Assembly (NCBI GenBank): GCA_964496495.1
Contig: CAZBZU010000003.1
Span: forward strand, 62,001 to 126,000
Reading direction: 5' to 3'
DNA length: 64,000 nucleotides
From: JASBRS01 sp964496495
Lineage (GTDB): Bacteria > Deinococcota > Deinococci > Deinococcales > Trueperaceae
How positions within the stretch are numbered: position 1 is the first letter of the stretch; each line of letters starts with the position of its first letter. Positions 47,454-56,063 of the stretch are shown here, piece after piece. The notes beneath the pieces were generated by a model that did no database searches, was not told the origin of the DNA, and saw only the letters and a program-made list of their open reading frames with translations. Both the position numbers and the translations under genes were made by a program.

Positions 47454-48092
47454 GTGCTAGCAGACGTGCTCGGCCGCATTCACGCCGCCTGCGAGCGTAG
47501 CGGGCGCAACCCCGACGAGGTGACGCTCGTCGCCGTCACCAAGGGCCACGACCTGGGCGAGATCGAGGCGCGGATCCTGGCACACGGCCACCGGGTGCTG
47601 GGGGAGAACCGCGTGCAGGAGTGGCGGGCCAAGGCGAGCAGCCTCGGCCCGGATGTCGAGTGGCACCTCATCGGTCACCTGCAGCGCAACAAGATCAAGT
47701 ACCTCCGCGGCGTTCGCCTCATCCACTCGCTCGACTCGGAACGGCTCGCCGATGCGCTGGAGGCCGAAGGCGAGCGGCGCGGCGAGCGCTTCGGGGTCCT
47801 CGTGCAGGTCAACATCGCCGGCGAGGACGCGAAGTACGGTGTTCCACCGGCAGCCGCGGGGGGCCTCGTGGCGCACGTGGCGTCGCTCGAGCACCTGGAC
47901 CTCCAGGGCTTGATGACCATGGCTCCGTTCACCACGGACCCGGAGACCAGCCGTCCGTCGTTCCGCGAGCTCAAGCGCTTGGGTGATACCCTGGGGCTGC
48001 CGGGACTGTCCATGGGCATGAGCGCCGACTTCGAGGTCGCGGTTGAAGAAGGAGCGACGTGGGTGCGCGTGGGAACGGCGTTGTTCCAGTGA
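47454..48092 (+). CDS. YggS-family pyridoxal-phosphate homeostasis protein
   Basis: 212 residues from GTG 47454. A PLP-binding protein with the fold of alanine racemase domain 1, which buffers PLP and has no known catalysis. Seen: LVAVTKGHDLGEIEARI with the PLP Lys, GENRVQEWRAKA, WHLIGHLQRNKIKYL, LVQVNIAGEDAKYG, and LSMGMSADFEVAVEEGATWVRVG, all matching the family. In many bacteria yggS sits beside sepF/divIVA division genes, and here it is directly before divIVA. Confidence 0.92.
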   Translation: MLADVLGRIHAACERSGRNPDEVTLVAVTKGHDLGEIEARILAHGHRVLGENRVQEWRAKASSLGPDVEWHLIGHLQRNKIKYLRGVRLIHSLDSERLADALEAEGERRGERFGVLVQVNIAGEDAKYGVPPAAAGGLVAHVASLEHLDLQGLMTMAPFTTDPETSRPSFRELKRLGDTLGLPGLSMGMSADFEVAVEEGATWVRVGTALFQ

Positions 48093-48113
48093 CGCGCCCG
48101 AGGGACGGTACAG

Positions 48114-48650
48114 ATGAGACTCAGTCCGCTCGACATCCAACACATGGAGTTCCAGCGCACGGCCAGCGGCTACCACAGGCGCCAGGTGCAGGAGTTCCTG
48201 GAACGGGTCGCGCTCGAACGGGAGGAGCTGTTGCGCGAGAAGCAGGCCCTTGCCGACGAGCTCGAGCGCAAGGAGGAGCAGGTCGCCGAGCTGCAGGCGG
48301 CCGAGGCTGAGCTGCAGCGCGCCATCATCGCGGCGGAGCGCATCGGCAACGAGATCAAGGAGAACGCCAAGAAGGAGGCGCAGCTCGTGCTGCAAGAGGC
48401 CGACCGCCTCAAGCAGGAGCGCCTCGACGGTACCGAGACGAGGCTGCGCGACGCGCGGGCCGAGCTGGTGCGCGTCGAGCGCGAGTACACGCTCTTCAGG
48501 GAGCAGTTCCGCGGCATGTTGCAGGCCTACGCCCGCTCGCTCGAGTCTCACCCGCGGCCCCACGCGGAGATCGCGCCGTCGCGCTCGCAGCGCGGCGCCG
48601 AGGACCCCGAGGAGCTCCGCAGCGAGCCACCGGCGACCGGCCCGCAGTGA
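48114..48650 (+). CDS. divIVA: DivIVA-family protein
   Basis: 178 residues. Seen: the N-terminal membrane-targeting motif LSPLDIQHMEFQRTASGYHRRQVQEFLERV, the family start of 30 residues, then a coiled coil (about 35-140) rich in Glu, Leu, Arg and Lys, and a flexible Pro/Glu/Arg tail. It marks curved membrane at poles and division sites and recruits other proteins. GAGGGA precedes ATG 48114. Operon with pnp and yggS; the yggS-divIVA pairing is typical. DivIVA is known in Deinococcota as well as in Gram-positives. Confidence 0.88.
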   Translation: MRLSPLDIQHMEFQRTASGYHRRQVQEFLERVALEREELLREKQALADELERKEEQVAELQAAEAELQRAIIAAERIGNEIKENAKKEAQLVLQEADRLKQERLDGTETRLRDARAELVRVEREYTLFREQFRGMLQAYARSLESHPRPHAEIAPSRSQRGAEDPEELRSEPPATGPQ

Positions 48651-48672
48651 CGCTGCCGGCTTGCCGGACGCG

Positions 48673-49092
48673 CTAGTCGGTGAGGGCGGCGTCCAGCGTG
48701 GTCCAGGCGAGCGTGGCGCACTTGACGCGCGCGTGCAGCTTCGAGATGCCCTGAAGCAGCGCCAGGTCGCCCAGATCGTCGGACGGGGGCTCCCCTCTGA
48801 TCATCGCCTTGAACGCCTCCGACAGCTCCCGAGCGCGCGCCACGCTGGCGCCCTCCAGGGCGTCGGTCATCAGCGAGGCGGACGCCTGACTGATGGCGCA
48901 ACCCTCGCCCTCGAACGCCACCGCACGGATGACGCCATCCTCGACGCGCAGGTAGAGCGTGAGCTCGTCACCGCAGGAAGGGTTGATCCCCTCCTGGGTG
49001 TGGCTCGCGCGCTCGAGGCGGCCCCGGTGGTGCGGGCGGTGATAGTGCTCCAGGATGAGATCCTGGTAGAGGCTCTGCAGAAAGCCGTTCAT
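48673..49092 (-). CDS. sufU: Iron-sulfur cluster scaffold / sulfur transfer protein SufU
   Basis: 139 residues. Accepts sulfur from SufS. Seen: three conserved Cys in the contexts NPSCGDELTL, FEGEGCAISQASASLM and HARVKCATLAW, which with an Asp (CGD) bind zinc or a cluster. The start overlaps the sufS stop as ATGA. The sufBCD genes are not adjacent. A Gly-rich insert seen in SufU relative to IscU is in the region ALEGASVARARELSEAF. Short but clear family match. Confidence 0.93.
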   Translation of the reverse strand: MNGFLQSLYQDLILEHYHRPHHRGRLERASHTQEGINPSCGDELTLYLRVEDGVIRAVAFEGEGCAISQASASLMTDALEGASVARARELSEAFKAMIRGEPPSDDLGDLALLQGISKLHARVKCATLAWTTLDAALTD

Positions 49093-50327
49093 GCGAACGC
49101 CTTGAAGAAGTCGCGCGTCCTCACCAGCGCCTCCACCAGCCGGTCGATCTCGTCCTCGGTGGTGTAGAGGTAGAAGCTGGCCCGGGCCGAGGCGCTGGCG
49201 CCCAGGACCGCGCCCAGCGGCTGGGCGCAGTGGTGGCCGGAACGGATGGCGATGCCCTCGGCGTCCAGCGCCGAGGCGACGTCATGGGGATGGACCCCGT
49301 CGAGGTTGAAGGTCACGATGCCGCCGCGCTCCCCCTCGCGCGGGCCGTAGAGGGTGAGGCCGTCGATCGCCCCAAGCCGGTCCAGAGCGTAGCGCGCCAG
49401 CGCGGCATCGTGCGCGGCCACCGCCTCCATGCCGACCCCTTCCAGGTAGTCGATGGCGGCGGCCAGCCCCACCGCCTCCGCTACCGGGGGCGTGCCGGCC
49501 TCGAAGCGCGCCGGGATACCGGCGTAGCTGCTGTCCTCGATGCTCACCTTGCGGATCATCTCGCCGCCGCCCAGGAAGGGGGGCATCGTCTCCAGGATGG
49601 CGGGACGCGCCCACAACCCACCCACCCCCGTGGGGCCGAGCATCTTGTGCCCCGACACGGCGTAGAAGTCGCAATCCATCGCCGTCACGTCGACCGGCAG
49701 GTGCGGCGCCCCCTGGGCACCGTCCACGATCATCACCGCCCCGACGGCGTGGGCCAGGTCGGCCAGCCGCCGCACCGGGTTGATGGTGCCGAGCACGTTG
49801 CTCATGTGGAAGCTCGCGACCGCACGGGTGCGCTCTGAGATGGCCGCCTCCAGCGCCTCCAGGTCGAGCCGGCCCTCGGGGGTGAGGCCGACGGCGCGCA
49901 CCCGGATGCCCAGCTCGCGCTGCAGGAAGTGCCAGGGAACGAGGTTGGCGTGATGCTCGGCGACGCTCACCACCACCTCGTCGCCCTCTTGCAGGTTGGC
50001 GCGACCCCAGCTCGCCGCCACCAGGTTCAGGGCCTCGGTGGTGTTGCGAGTGAACACCACGCCTTCGGGGCCGGGCGCGTTGAGGAAGCGGGCGAGCCGC
50101 ATGCGCGCCCCCTCGTAGAGCTCGGTGGCCTCCACCGACAGGGTGTGCGCGCCGCGGTGCACGTTGGCGTGGTGGTGGTAGTAGTAGTCGACCATCGCCT
50201 CGACGACCTGCCTGGGCTTCTGCGAGGATGCCGCGTTGTCGAGGTAGACGAGCGGGTGGCCAGCGACCGTGCGCTCCAGGATCGGGAAGTCGCGCCGCAG
50301 GGCGCGAGGGTCGAGCGGGCTCATCAC
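49089..50327 (-). CDS. sufS: Cysteine desulfurase SufS
   Basis: 412 residues from GTG 50327, or 411 from ATG 50324. Takes sulfur from cysteine for Fe-S cluster assembly. Seen: LVYLDNAASSQKPRQVVEAM, HHANVHRGAHTLS, TRNTTEALNLVA, the PLP Lys in SGHKMLGPTGVGGLW (about 228) and the active-site Cys in RSGHHCAQPLG. These define group-II desulfurases. An extended -10 box (TGG-TACACT) lies 5 bases before GTG 50327, so the message is likely leaderless. It is followed by sufU in the same operon. Confidence 0.94.
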   Translation of the reverse strand: MMSPLDPRALRRDFPILERTVAGHPLVYLDNAASSQKPRQVVEAMVDYYYHHHANVHRGAHTLSVEATELYEGARMRLARFLNAPGPEGVVFTRNTTEALNLVAASWGRANLQEGDEVVVSVAEHHANLVPWHFLQRELGIRVRAVGLTPEGRLDLEALEAAISERTRAVASFHMSNVLGTINPVRRLADLAHAVGAVMIVDGAQGAPHLPVDVTAMDCDFYAVSGHKMLGPTGVGGLWARPAILETMPPFLGGGEMIRKVSIEDSSYAGIPARFEAGTPPVAEAVGLAAAIDYLEGVGMEAVAAHDAALARYALDRLGAIDGLTLYGPREGERGGIVTFNLDGVHPHDVASALDAEGIAIRSGHHCAQPLGAVLGASASARASFYLYTTEDEIDRLVEALVRTRDFFKAFA

Positions 50328-50332
50328 GGGCC

Positions 50333-50341
50333 AGTGTACCA
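50333..50341 (-). promoter_or_regulatory. Extended -10 promoter, leaderless, of sufS-sufU
   Basis: Minus-strand TGG-TACACT ends 5 bases before GTG 50327 and 8 before ATG 50324. Confidence 0.55.
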
Positions 50342-50405
50342 CCCGCGCCACGACTCGGCGCTTGCCGTCCCAGAGGGGACGCACGCGTTCCCGGCCGTCG
50401 CTCGC

Positions 50406-51098
50406 TCAGCTTCCCCAGGGCGCGAGACCGAAGTAGAAGTGGTAGGTGCGGCGGTCGTCGTCGACGTCCGCTCCCGGCACGGGATAGCGCTCGGTGAGCT
50501 CGCGGAAGGCCAGCAGCAGCGTCTTGGCCTCGGCGTGGGTGAGCGCCAGCTCGCCACCCATGCGCTCCGTCACCGGGACGCTGGCCGGCCACGTTCGGAT
50601 GAGCTCGCCCCAGTCGCTGTCGCGCCCGCTCTCGCTGCCGGCGTCCACCATGAGCTCGCCGTTGGCGCGCCGGTAGAGGCGACGCCCCTCGCGCCCGCTG
50701 AGCCGCACGGCGCGCGCCAGCGCCGTCACCAGGCGGTCCTCCTCGGCTCGCACGTCCTTCCGGATGCGTTCCTCGAGCTCGGCGAAGGGCGTGAGGTCGA
50801 AGGGCACGTAGATGACGTCGGCGACCGAGCGGTAGAGCTTGATGGGGCGCCCCGCCCTGGGCCGCTCCCCCACCACCCGCAGCAGGCCGGCCTCCAGGAA
50901 ACGGCGCACGCGGTAGTGCGTGGCGTCGAGCCGGCAGCCGAGCTCGTCGGCCGCCTCCTTGACCGAGCGCGTGCGCGCCAGGAAGGGGTAGAAGAAGGCG
51001 CGGCCGACTGGATCGGAGAGCAGCGCCGCCTGCCGAGCGGTCTCGACGCGCCAGGCGGCGACTGCCGCGCTACTTGAATCAGATAGTTTCACATCCAC
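50406..51098 (-). CDS. ArsR-like winged-helix transcriptional regulator
   Basis: 230 residues from GTG 51098. Seen: an N-terminal winged helix (about 25-80: LLSDPVGRAFFYPFLARTRSVKEAADELGCRLDATHYRVRRFLEAGLLRVV) of the HTH_20/ArsR type. The C-terminal 140 residues are helical and unique, ending RTYHFYFGLAPW, possibly for ligand binding or dimerisation. It has no metal-binding Cys-box. Divergent from the MFS transporter with only 23 bases between start codons, so it probably controls that gene and itself. The effector is unknown. Confidence 0.8.
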   Translation of the reverse strand: MDVKLSDSSSAAVAAWRVETARQAALLSDPVGRAFFYPFLARTRSVKEAADELGCRLDATHYRVRRFLEAGLLRVVGERPRAGRPIKLYRSVADVIYVPFDLTPFAELEERIRKDVRAEEDRLVTALARAVRLSGREGRRLYRRANGELMVDAGSESGRDSDWGELIRTWPASVPVTERMGGELALTHAEAKTLLLAFRELTERYPVPGADVDDDRRTYHFYFGLAPWGS

Positions 51099-51102
51099 TA
51101 GA

Positions 51103-51112
51103 AGCCTAGCAT
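51103..51112. promoter_or_regulatory. Overlapping divergent -10 boxes between regulator and MFS gene
   Basis: TAGGCT on the minus strand (51108-51103) faces the regulator, and TAGCAT on the plus strand (51107-51112) faces the transporter. The two overlap by 2 bases, so polymerase could probably serve only one direction at a time. Confidence 0.35.
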
Positions 51113-51121
51113 GCTGGAGCC

Positions 51122-52351
51122 ATGGCCCCCGTCAGGCTCTTCAACCGCGATTTCGTCGCCTACTGGCTCGGCATCGCCGTCAGCGCGGTGGGTGACGCGT
51201 TGACCTTCGTTGCCATGCCGTTCCTGGTCCTGGCGCTCGGCGGCAGCGGCACGCAGCTCGCCAGCGTCACCCTGCTCGGCTCGCTGCCCCGCTTCGCCGG
51301 CCCGCTGCTGGGCGCGCTGGCCGACCGGCTGCCGCTGCGTATACCGTTGCTCGCGGGCGCGCTCACTCGCGCCGCGGCCACGGGGGTGGTGGCGGTGCTG
51401 GCGCTGCAAGGCGCGCTGCCGCTGTGGGCGCTGTACCTGGCGGCGCCGTTGAACGGCATCGTCACCATGTTCACCTTCGCGGCCGGCAACGTGGCCCTGC
51501 CTCGCCTGGTGCCCGAGGAGCGGCTGGCTCAGGCCAACGCCCTGATGCAGGCCGCGGTGATGGGCCTGCCGATGGTGGGGATGGGCGCGGGCGGCGCTCT
51601 GGTCGCCGTGCTGGGGGCGCCCGCCACGCTGGCGCTGGCGGTGCCCTGCCTGGCGCTGCTGGGGCCGGCCGCCCTACTGGTGAGGTTCCCCGCCGGACCG
51701 GATGCGGCGCGCCAGTCGCTGCTCGGCGACTTGCTGGCCGGCGTGCGGTTCATCGGCCAACGGCCCCCGCTGCTGGTGGTGCTGCTCTCGACCCTGGTCC
51801 TCAACGCCGGCCTCAACCTGCTCAACGTCGTGATGCCGCTGACGATGGAACGCTCCGGCGCCGGCGCCCGCGGCTACGGCCTGTTCGAGAGCCTGGTCTC
51901 GCTGGGCACGCTGCTCGGCATCCTGCTCATCACCACGGCGCTGCGCCGGTTGCCGGCACGCCATCTGGTGGCGCTGTCGCTGTCGCTGGTGGCCGCGGGA
52001 TTCGGCGTGCTCGCCGGCGGGAGCCTGCTCAGAATGTGGGGCGGCGGGGCGGTCATCGGCACGGGACTCGGGATGGGTGAGGTCGCGTCCCTCACGCTAC
52101 TCCAGCTGATCGTGCCCGACGGCCTGCGCGGCAAGGTGATGGGGGTGGTGCTGCCCGCGAACGCGCTGGGACTGACGATCGGGGCAGCCGTGGCGGGTGC
52201 GGTCGCGACGAGCTCGGATCCGTCCCCGGCGCTGCTCGGCGCCGGCGCCGCGGTGCTGCTGCTGGCGCTCGCGTGGCTGGCTATCGCCGGCCGCCTGCGC
52301 GAGGGCGGGCTCGTGTCGCCCGGCGCGGCCGCGAGGCGACCCGCAGCCTAG
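51122..52351 (+). CDS. MFS transporter
   Basis: 409 residues. About 12 hydrophobic segments with an MFS-type loop between helices 2 and 3 (GALADRLPLRIPLL). The N-terminal FNRDFVAYWLGIAVSAVGDALTFVAMPFLVLAL is the start typical of the MdfA/enterobactin-exporter-like (MFS_3) group that exports drugs or siderophores. Substrate unknown. GGAG lies just before ATG 51122. Divergent from an ArsR-like regulator. The end is Arg/Ala-rich and close to the recF promoter. Confidence 0.88.
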   Translation: MAPVRLFNRDFVAYWLGIAVSAVGDALTFVAMPFLVLALGGSGTQLASVTLLGSLPRFAGPLLGALADRLPLRIPLLAGALTRAAATGVVAVLALQGALPLWALYLAAPLNGIVTMFTFAAGNVALPRLVPEERLAQANALMQAAVMGLPMVGMGAGGALVAVLGAPATLALAVPCLALLGPAALLVRFPAGPDAARQSLLGDLLAGVRFIGQRPPLLVVLLSTLVLNAGLNLLNVVMPLTMERSGAGARGYGLFESLVSLGTLLGILLITTALRRLPARHLVALSLSLVAAGFGVLAGGSLLRMWGGGAVIGTGLGMGEVASLTLLQLIVPDGLRGKVMGVVLPANALGLTIGAAVAGAVATSSDPSPALLGAGAAVLLLALAWLAIAGRLREGGLVSPGAAARRPAA

Positions 52352-52388
52352 GCGCCGCGCCAGGGTTCGGCGGCGCGTCAGCGGACGC

Positions 52389-52394
52389 TACACT
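52389..52394 (+). promoter_or_regulatory. -10 box, leaderless, of recF-dciA-like operon
   Basis: TACACT ends 6 bases before GTG 52401. Confidence 0.55.
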
Positions 52395-52400
52395 GGGCGC

Positions 52401-53447
52401 GTGGTCCTGCGAGCCCTGTCGCAGCTCAACGTGCGCAACCTGCGCACCCCCAGCATCGCGCTCGCGGGCGGGGTGGTGGCGTTGGTGGGTCGCAACGCCT
52501 CGGGCAAGAGCAACCTCATGGACGCGGCCTACCTCGGCTGCACCGGCGAGCTGCCCGCCGGCACCATCGCGGAGACGGTGCGCATCGGTGAGAGCGAGGG
52601 CTTCGTGGCCGCCGAGGTGGAGCATGCCGACGGCGTGAGCCGCATCGAGGTCGGGCTGGCGCCGGGCCGCAAGCAGCTGCGCCTGGACGGACAGGCGGTT
52701 CGGGTGTCCGACATCGCCCGCACCGCCACCGCGGTGCTGATCACCCCGGAGGACGCCGACCTGGTGCACGGCTCTCCTTCCGGCCGGCGCGGCTACCTGG
52801 ATGCCCTGCTGGGCAAGCTGTCGCCGCGCTATGCGGCGTTGATGCGGGAGTACCTGCGGGTGCTGGAGCAGCGCAACGCGCTGCTCCGGGCCGGCGCGGC
52901 GCGCCCCGGCCTGGAGGTGTGGAGCGAGCGTTTCGTGGTCGTCGGTCGGGAGATCGATGATCTCCGATTGCGCGTGCTGAACCGGGTCTGCGAGCTCGCG
53001 GCCGCTACCTACGGTGAGGTCGCCGGCGACGGCAAGGCGCTGACGGTCGGCTTGCGGCAGCAGCGTGAGGCATGCGACCTGGGGGAGGCACTGGCCCGTG
53101 CCCGCGCCGAGGAGCAGGCTCGCGGCGTCACCACGGTGGGCCCGCATCGCGACGACCTGGCGCTGACGCTCGACGGCCACAGTGTTCAGGCGTACGGCTC
53201 GCGCGGCGAGGCCCGTACCGTGGCGCTCGCCCTGCGCGTCGCCGAGTACCGCCTGCTGGAGGAGAAGCACGGCGAGCCACCGGTGCTGTTGGTAGACGAC
53301 TTCACGGCCGAGCTGGACGCCGGTAGGCGCGGCTTCCTGCTCGAGCTCACCTCTCGCACGCCGCAGGCGCTGGTGAGCGGCACCGAGCCGCCCCCGCGCG
53401 CCGACCTGACGCTGCGCATCGAGGACGGCGAGGTGGAGCGTGGCTGA
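52401..53447 (+). CDS. recF: DNA replication/repair protein RecF
   Basis: 348 residues from GTG 52401, chosen because TACACT lies 6 bases upstream and the conserved region begins at once (LRALSQLNVRNLR). ATPase of the SMC/ABC type that helps load RecA at gaps. Seen: Walker A VGRNASGKSNLMDAAYLGCTGE, the RecF motif LITPEDADLVHGSPSGRRGYLDALL, GPHRDDLALTLDG, a signature-like YGSRGEARTVALALRVAEY and Walker B VLLVDDFTAELDAGRR. It overlaps the next gene by 8 bases. dnaN and gyrB are not adjacent. Confidence 0.92.
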   Translation: MVLRALSQLNVRNLRTPSIALAGGVVALVGRNASGKSNLMDAAYLGCTGELPAGTIAETVRIGESEGFVAAEVEHADGVSRIEVGLAPGRKQLRLDGQAVRVSDIARTATAVLITPEDADLVHGSPSGRRGYLDALLGKLSPRYAALMREYLRVLEQRNALLRAGAARPGLEVWSERFVVVGREIDDLRLRVLNRVCELAAATYGEVAGDGKALTVGLRQQREACDLGEALARARAEEQARGVTTVGPHRDDLALTLDGHSVQAYGSRGEARTVALALRVAEYRLLEEKHGEPPVLLVDDFTAELDAGRRGFLLELTSRTPQALVSGTEPPPRADLTLRIEDGEVERG

Positions 53448-54270
53448 GCGACACGTCGCCGAGCTGTTGGGTGAGGTGTTCCGCCGCTCGGGCATGAAGC
53501 GGGCGGTGCGCCGAGCCGAGGCGGTGCTGCTGTGGCCACAGGTCGTAGGAACCGAGGTGGCGCGCTTCGCCGCGGCCAGGGTGGTGCGCGAGGGCGTGCT
53601 CTACGTCGACGTCAGCGACAGCGAGACGGCCATGCACCTGAGTCTCCAGCGGCGACGCTTCCTCGACGTCTACCGCGGGCGCTTCGACACCCACGAGATC
53701 AAGGACATCCGCTTCCGGGTGGGGCCCGTTCCACCGGCGCAGGCGCCCGTCGAGATGCCCGCGGCCCGGCCGGACCCGGAAGCGCTGGCGGCGCTCGCCC
53801 GGACGCTGGGCGAGCTGGAGCTGCCCGATCCGGTTGCGGGCGCCGCCATCCGTGCGGGGCGCGCGCTGCTGAGCTACCGCGCACGGCGCCTGGCCGAGGG
53901 TTGGAGCCCTTGCCCCACCTGCGGCGCCCTCAGCGCCGAGGCCGGGCTCTGCCCTGCCTGCCGGCGCTACGCCCGGGAGGGGCGGGTGACGGCCGCCGCG
54001 CGGAGGCTCACGGTGCAACCAGGGGCGCCCACGCCCGAGCTGTGTGAGGAGGAGCGGGCGGTCGCCACGCACCTGGCGGTCCGCTCGCTCCATGCCACCC
54101 TCGACGAGCTGCTGCCGCAGGTCATCGCGGACCCCGCGCTCAAGCCCCAGCTCGAGCGCGCGGCCCGCTGCTGCGTCGCTCTCGAGGCCGGCGAGGCCGC
54201 CGAGGCGCTGGACGACGGCGACCTGGGCCGCTTGCCGGCCCGCGTGAGGCGCGTCCTCGGCTTGCTGTGA
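53440..54270 (+). CDS. DUF721/DciA-like protein with C-terminal zinc ribbon
   Basis: 276 residues from GTG 53440, preceded by GAGGTGGAG. The N-terminal 85 residues match DUF721 (GMKRAVRRAEAVLLWPQVVGTEVARFAAARVVREGVLYVDVSDSETAMHLSLQRRRFLD), the DciA helicase-loader family found beside recF in many bacteria. After a linker there is a zinc-ribbon (CPTCGALSAEAGLCPAC, about 154-170), then 100 mostly helical residues. Ordinary DciA proteins lack the ribbon. Loading DnaB is the likely role. The overlap with recF shows coupled translation. Confidence 0.82.
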   Translation: MAERHVAELLGEVFRRSGMKRAVRRAEAVLLWPQVVGTEVARFAAARVVREGVLYVDVSDSETAMHLSLQRRRFLDVYRGRFDTHEIKDIRFRVGPVPPAQAPVEMPAARPDPEALAALARTLGELELPDPVAGAAIRAGRALLSYRARRLAEGWSPCPTCGALSAEAGLCPACRRYAREGRVTAAARRLTVQPGAPTPELCEEERAVATHLAVRSLHATLDELLPQVIADPALKPQLERAARCCVALEAGEAAEALDDGDLGRLPARVRRVLGLL

Positions 54271-54341
54271 GGCCAGCGCCAGCGCCGGCGGCGCGGGCGC
54301 GGCCGCCTACGGGCGCGCCGCGGGCGGCAGGCCGGCGGCGG

Positions 54342-54347
54342 TAGACT
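54342..54347 (+). promoter_or_regulatory. -10 box of gpmI
   Basis: TAGACT about 120 bases before ATG 54468. The gene has GAGGTGA as ribosome site, so it is leadered. A GTG lies 5 bases after the box but opens a frame that runs 650 bases into gpmI out of phase, so it is not called. Confidence 0.35.
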
Positions 54348-54467
54348 GGCCGGTGGACGGTCCGGCGGGTCGGGCCCGCTCGCGGGTGCGACGGCGAGCC
54401 GCCCGCTCCCGCGACGCCAGCGATGGGCCGCGCCCGGCCGGCGCGGCCGTCAAGAACGAGGTGACCC

Positions 54468-56012
54468 ATGACCCGACCGGTAGCGCTCATCATCCTCGAC
54501 GGCTTCGGACTCGCTGCGGCGGGGCCCGGCAATGCCGTAGAGCTCGCCGACACTCCGACCTTCGACCGCATCTGGCGGGAGTACCCGCACACCAGTCTCA
54601 CCGCCTCCGGTCGGGCGGTGGGCCTGCCCGAGGGGCAGATGGGCAACAGCGAGGTCGGCCACCTGAACCTCGGCGCCGGCCGCGTGGTGATGCAGAGCCT
54701 GAGCTTCATCCAGACGCGCATCGACGACGGCAGCTTCTTCGAGAACGAGACGCTGGTTGCCGCCATGGACGCCGCCGAGGGTCACGCTCTGCACCTGATG
54801 GGGCTGGTGAGCAACGGCGGCGTCCACTCCGACATGAGGCACCTGTTCGCCCTGCTCGAGCTCGCCAGGCGGCGCCGCATCGCCCCCGTCTTCGTCCACG
54901 TGTTCACCGACGGGCGCGACACGCCACCCGACAGCGGGCGGGGCTTCGTCGCGGAGCTCGAGGCGCAGCTGGCGGGGTTGGGCGTCGAGGCGCGCGTGGC
55001 AAGTGTCTCCGGCCGCTACTTCGCCATGGACCGCGATCACCGCTGGGACCGCACCCGGCTGGCCTACGAGGCGGTGGTCTGCGGCAAGGCGGAACACGCC
55101 GCGCGGAGCGCGTCGGAGGCGGTGCGTGAGGCCTACCAGCGCGGCGAGACCGACGAGTTCATCGCACCTACCGTGATCGTCGACGCCGACGGCGGTGCCG
55201 TGGGCGAGGTGCGCGACGGCGACTCGGTGCTGTTCTTCAACTTCCGCGCCGACCGCGCGCGGCAGCTCAGCTACGCACTGCTGGGCGGCCCGGATTGGAA
55301 CGACTTCCCGCGCTGCCGCCACCCAGAGGTGCACTACGCCTCGTTGATGGAGTACGACCGCGACCTCGGGTCGCCCTTCGCCTTCGAGCTGCCGCCCCTG
55401 GAGCACTGCCTCGCCGAGGTGGTGAGCAAGGCGGGCATGACCCAGTACCACACCGCCGAAACCGAGAAGTACGCGCACGTGACGTACTTCTTCAACGCGC
55501 AGCGGGAGGAGCCGTTCCCCGGTGAGGAGCGCAACCTGGTGCCCTCGCCCAAGGTCGCGACCTACGACTTGAAGCCGGAGATGAGCGCTCCGGAGCTCAC
55601 CGACGCCACCCTCGCGCGGCTGCGCCGCGCCGACGACGACTTCGTGCTGCTCAACTACGCCAACCCCGACATGGTCGGGCACACCGGGGTGCTGCGGGCC
55701 GCCATCGCCGCCTGCGAGGCCGCCGACGCCGGCCTCGGCAAGCTCCTGGAGGCGCTTCTCGCCAAGGGCGGCGCGGCCATCATCATCGCCGACCACGGCA
55801 ACGCCGAGGTGATGGTGGAGGACGACGGCAGCCCCCACACCGCCCACACCACCAACCCGGTACCGTGCGTGCTGGTGTGCGACGATCCGGAGCTGCGGCG
55901 CGCCGCGCTTCGGAGCGGCGGCGTGCTGGGTGACGTCGCTCCCACCTTGCTCGAGCTGCTGGGCGTGCCTCGGCCGCCCGAGATGACGGGCGCGAGCCTG
56001 ATCGCTCGCTAG
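54468..56012 (+). CDS. gpmI: 2,3-bisphosphoglycerate-independent phosphoglycerate mutase
   Basis: 514 residues. Interconverts 3- and 2-phosphoglycerate in glycolysis with two manganese ions. Seen: LIILDGFGLAAAGPGNAVELADTPTFD (metal Asp), GQMGNSEVGHLNLGAGRVVMQ with the phospho-Ser (residue 61), HALHLMGLVSNGGVHSDMRHLFAL, VFTDGRDTPP, SGRYFAMDRDHRWDRT, FRADRARQLS, NYANPDMVGHTG and ADHGNAE. Full-length and standard. ATG 54468 follows GAGGTGACC. Converges on a phosphatase gene. Confidence 0.97.
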   Translation: MTRPVALIILDGFGLAAAGPGNAVELADTPTFDRIWREYPHTSLTASGRAVGLPEGQMGNSEVGHLNLGAGRVVMQSLSFIQTRIDDGSFFENETLVAAMDAAEGHALHLMGLVSNGGVHSDMRHLFALLELARRRRIAPVFVHVFTDGRDTPPDSGRGFVAELEAQLAGLGVEARVASVSGRYFAMDRDHRWDRTRLAYEAVVCGKAEHAARSASEAVREAYQRGETDEFIAPTVIVDADGGAVGEVRDGDSVLFFNFRADRARQLSYALLGGPDWNDFPRCRHPEVHYASLMEYDRDLGSPFAFELPPLEHCLAEVVSKAGMTQYHTAETEKYAHVTYFFNAQREEPFPGEERNLVPSPKVATYDLKPEMSAPELTDATLARLRRADDDFVLLNYANPDMVGHTGVLRAAIAACEAADAGLGKLLEALLAKGGAAIIIADHGNAEVMVEDDGSPHTAHTTNPVPCVLVCDDPELRRAALRSGGVLGDVAPTLLELLGVPRPPEMTGASLIAR

Positions 56013-56063
56013 CCCGCGGCTGCGGCGCGAGCGGGTCGCGGGCGCCGCTGCGGCCGGCGCACG

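Noticed and set aside
54353..55129. GTG 5 bases after TAGACT opening a 258-codon frame overlapping gpmI
   Set aside because: Runs hundreds of bases out of phase inside gpmI and is Arg-rich like other shadow frames; gpmI has its own GAGGTGA site. The box is kept as a promoter only.
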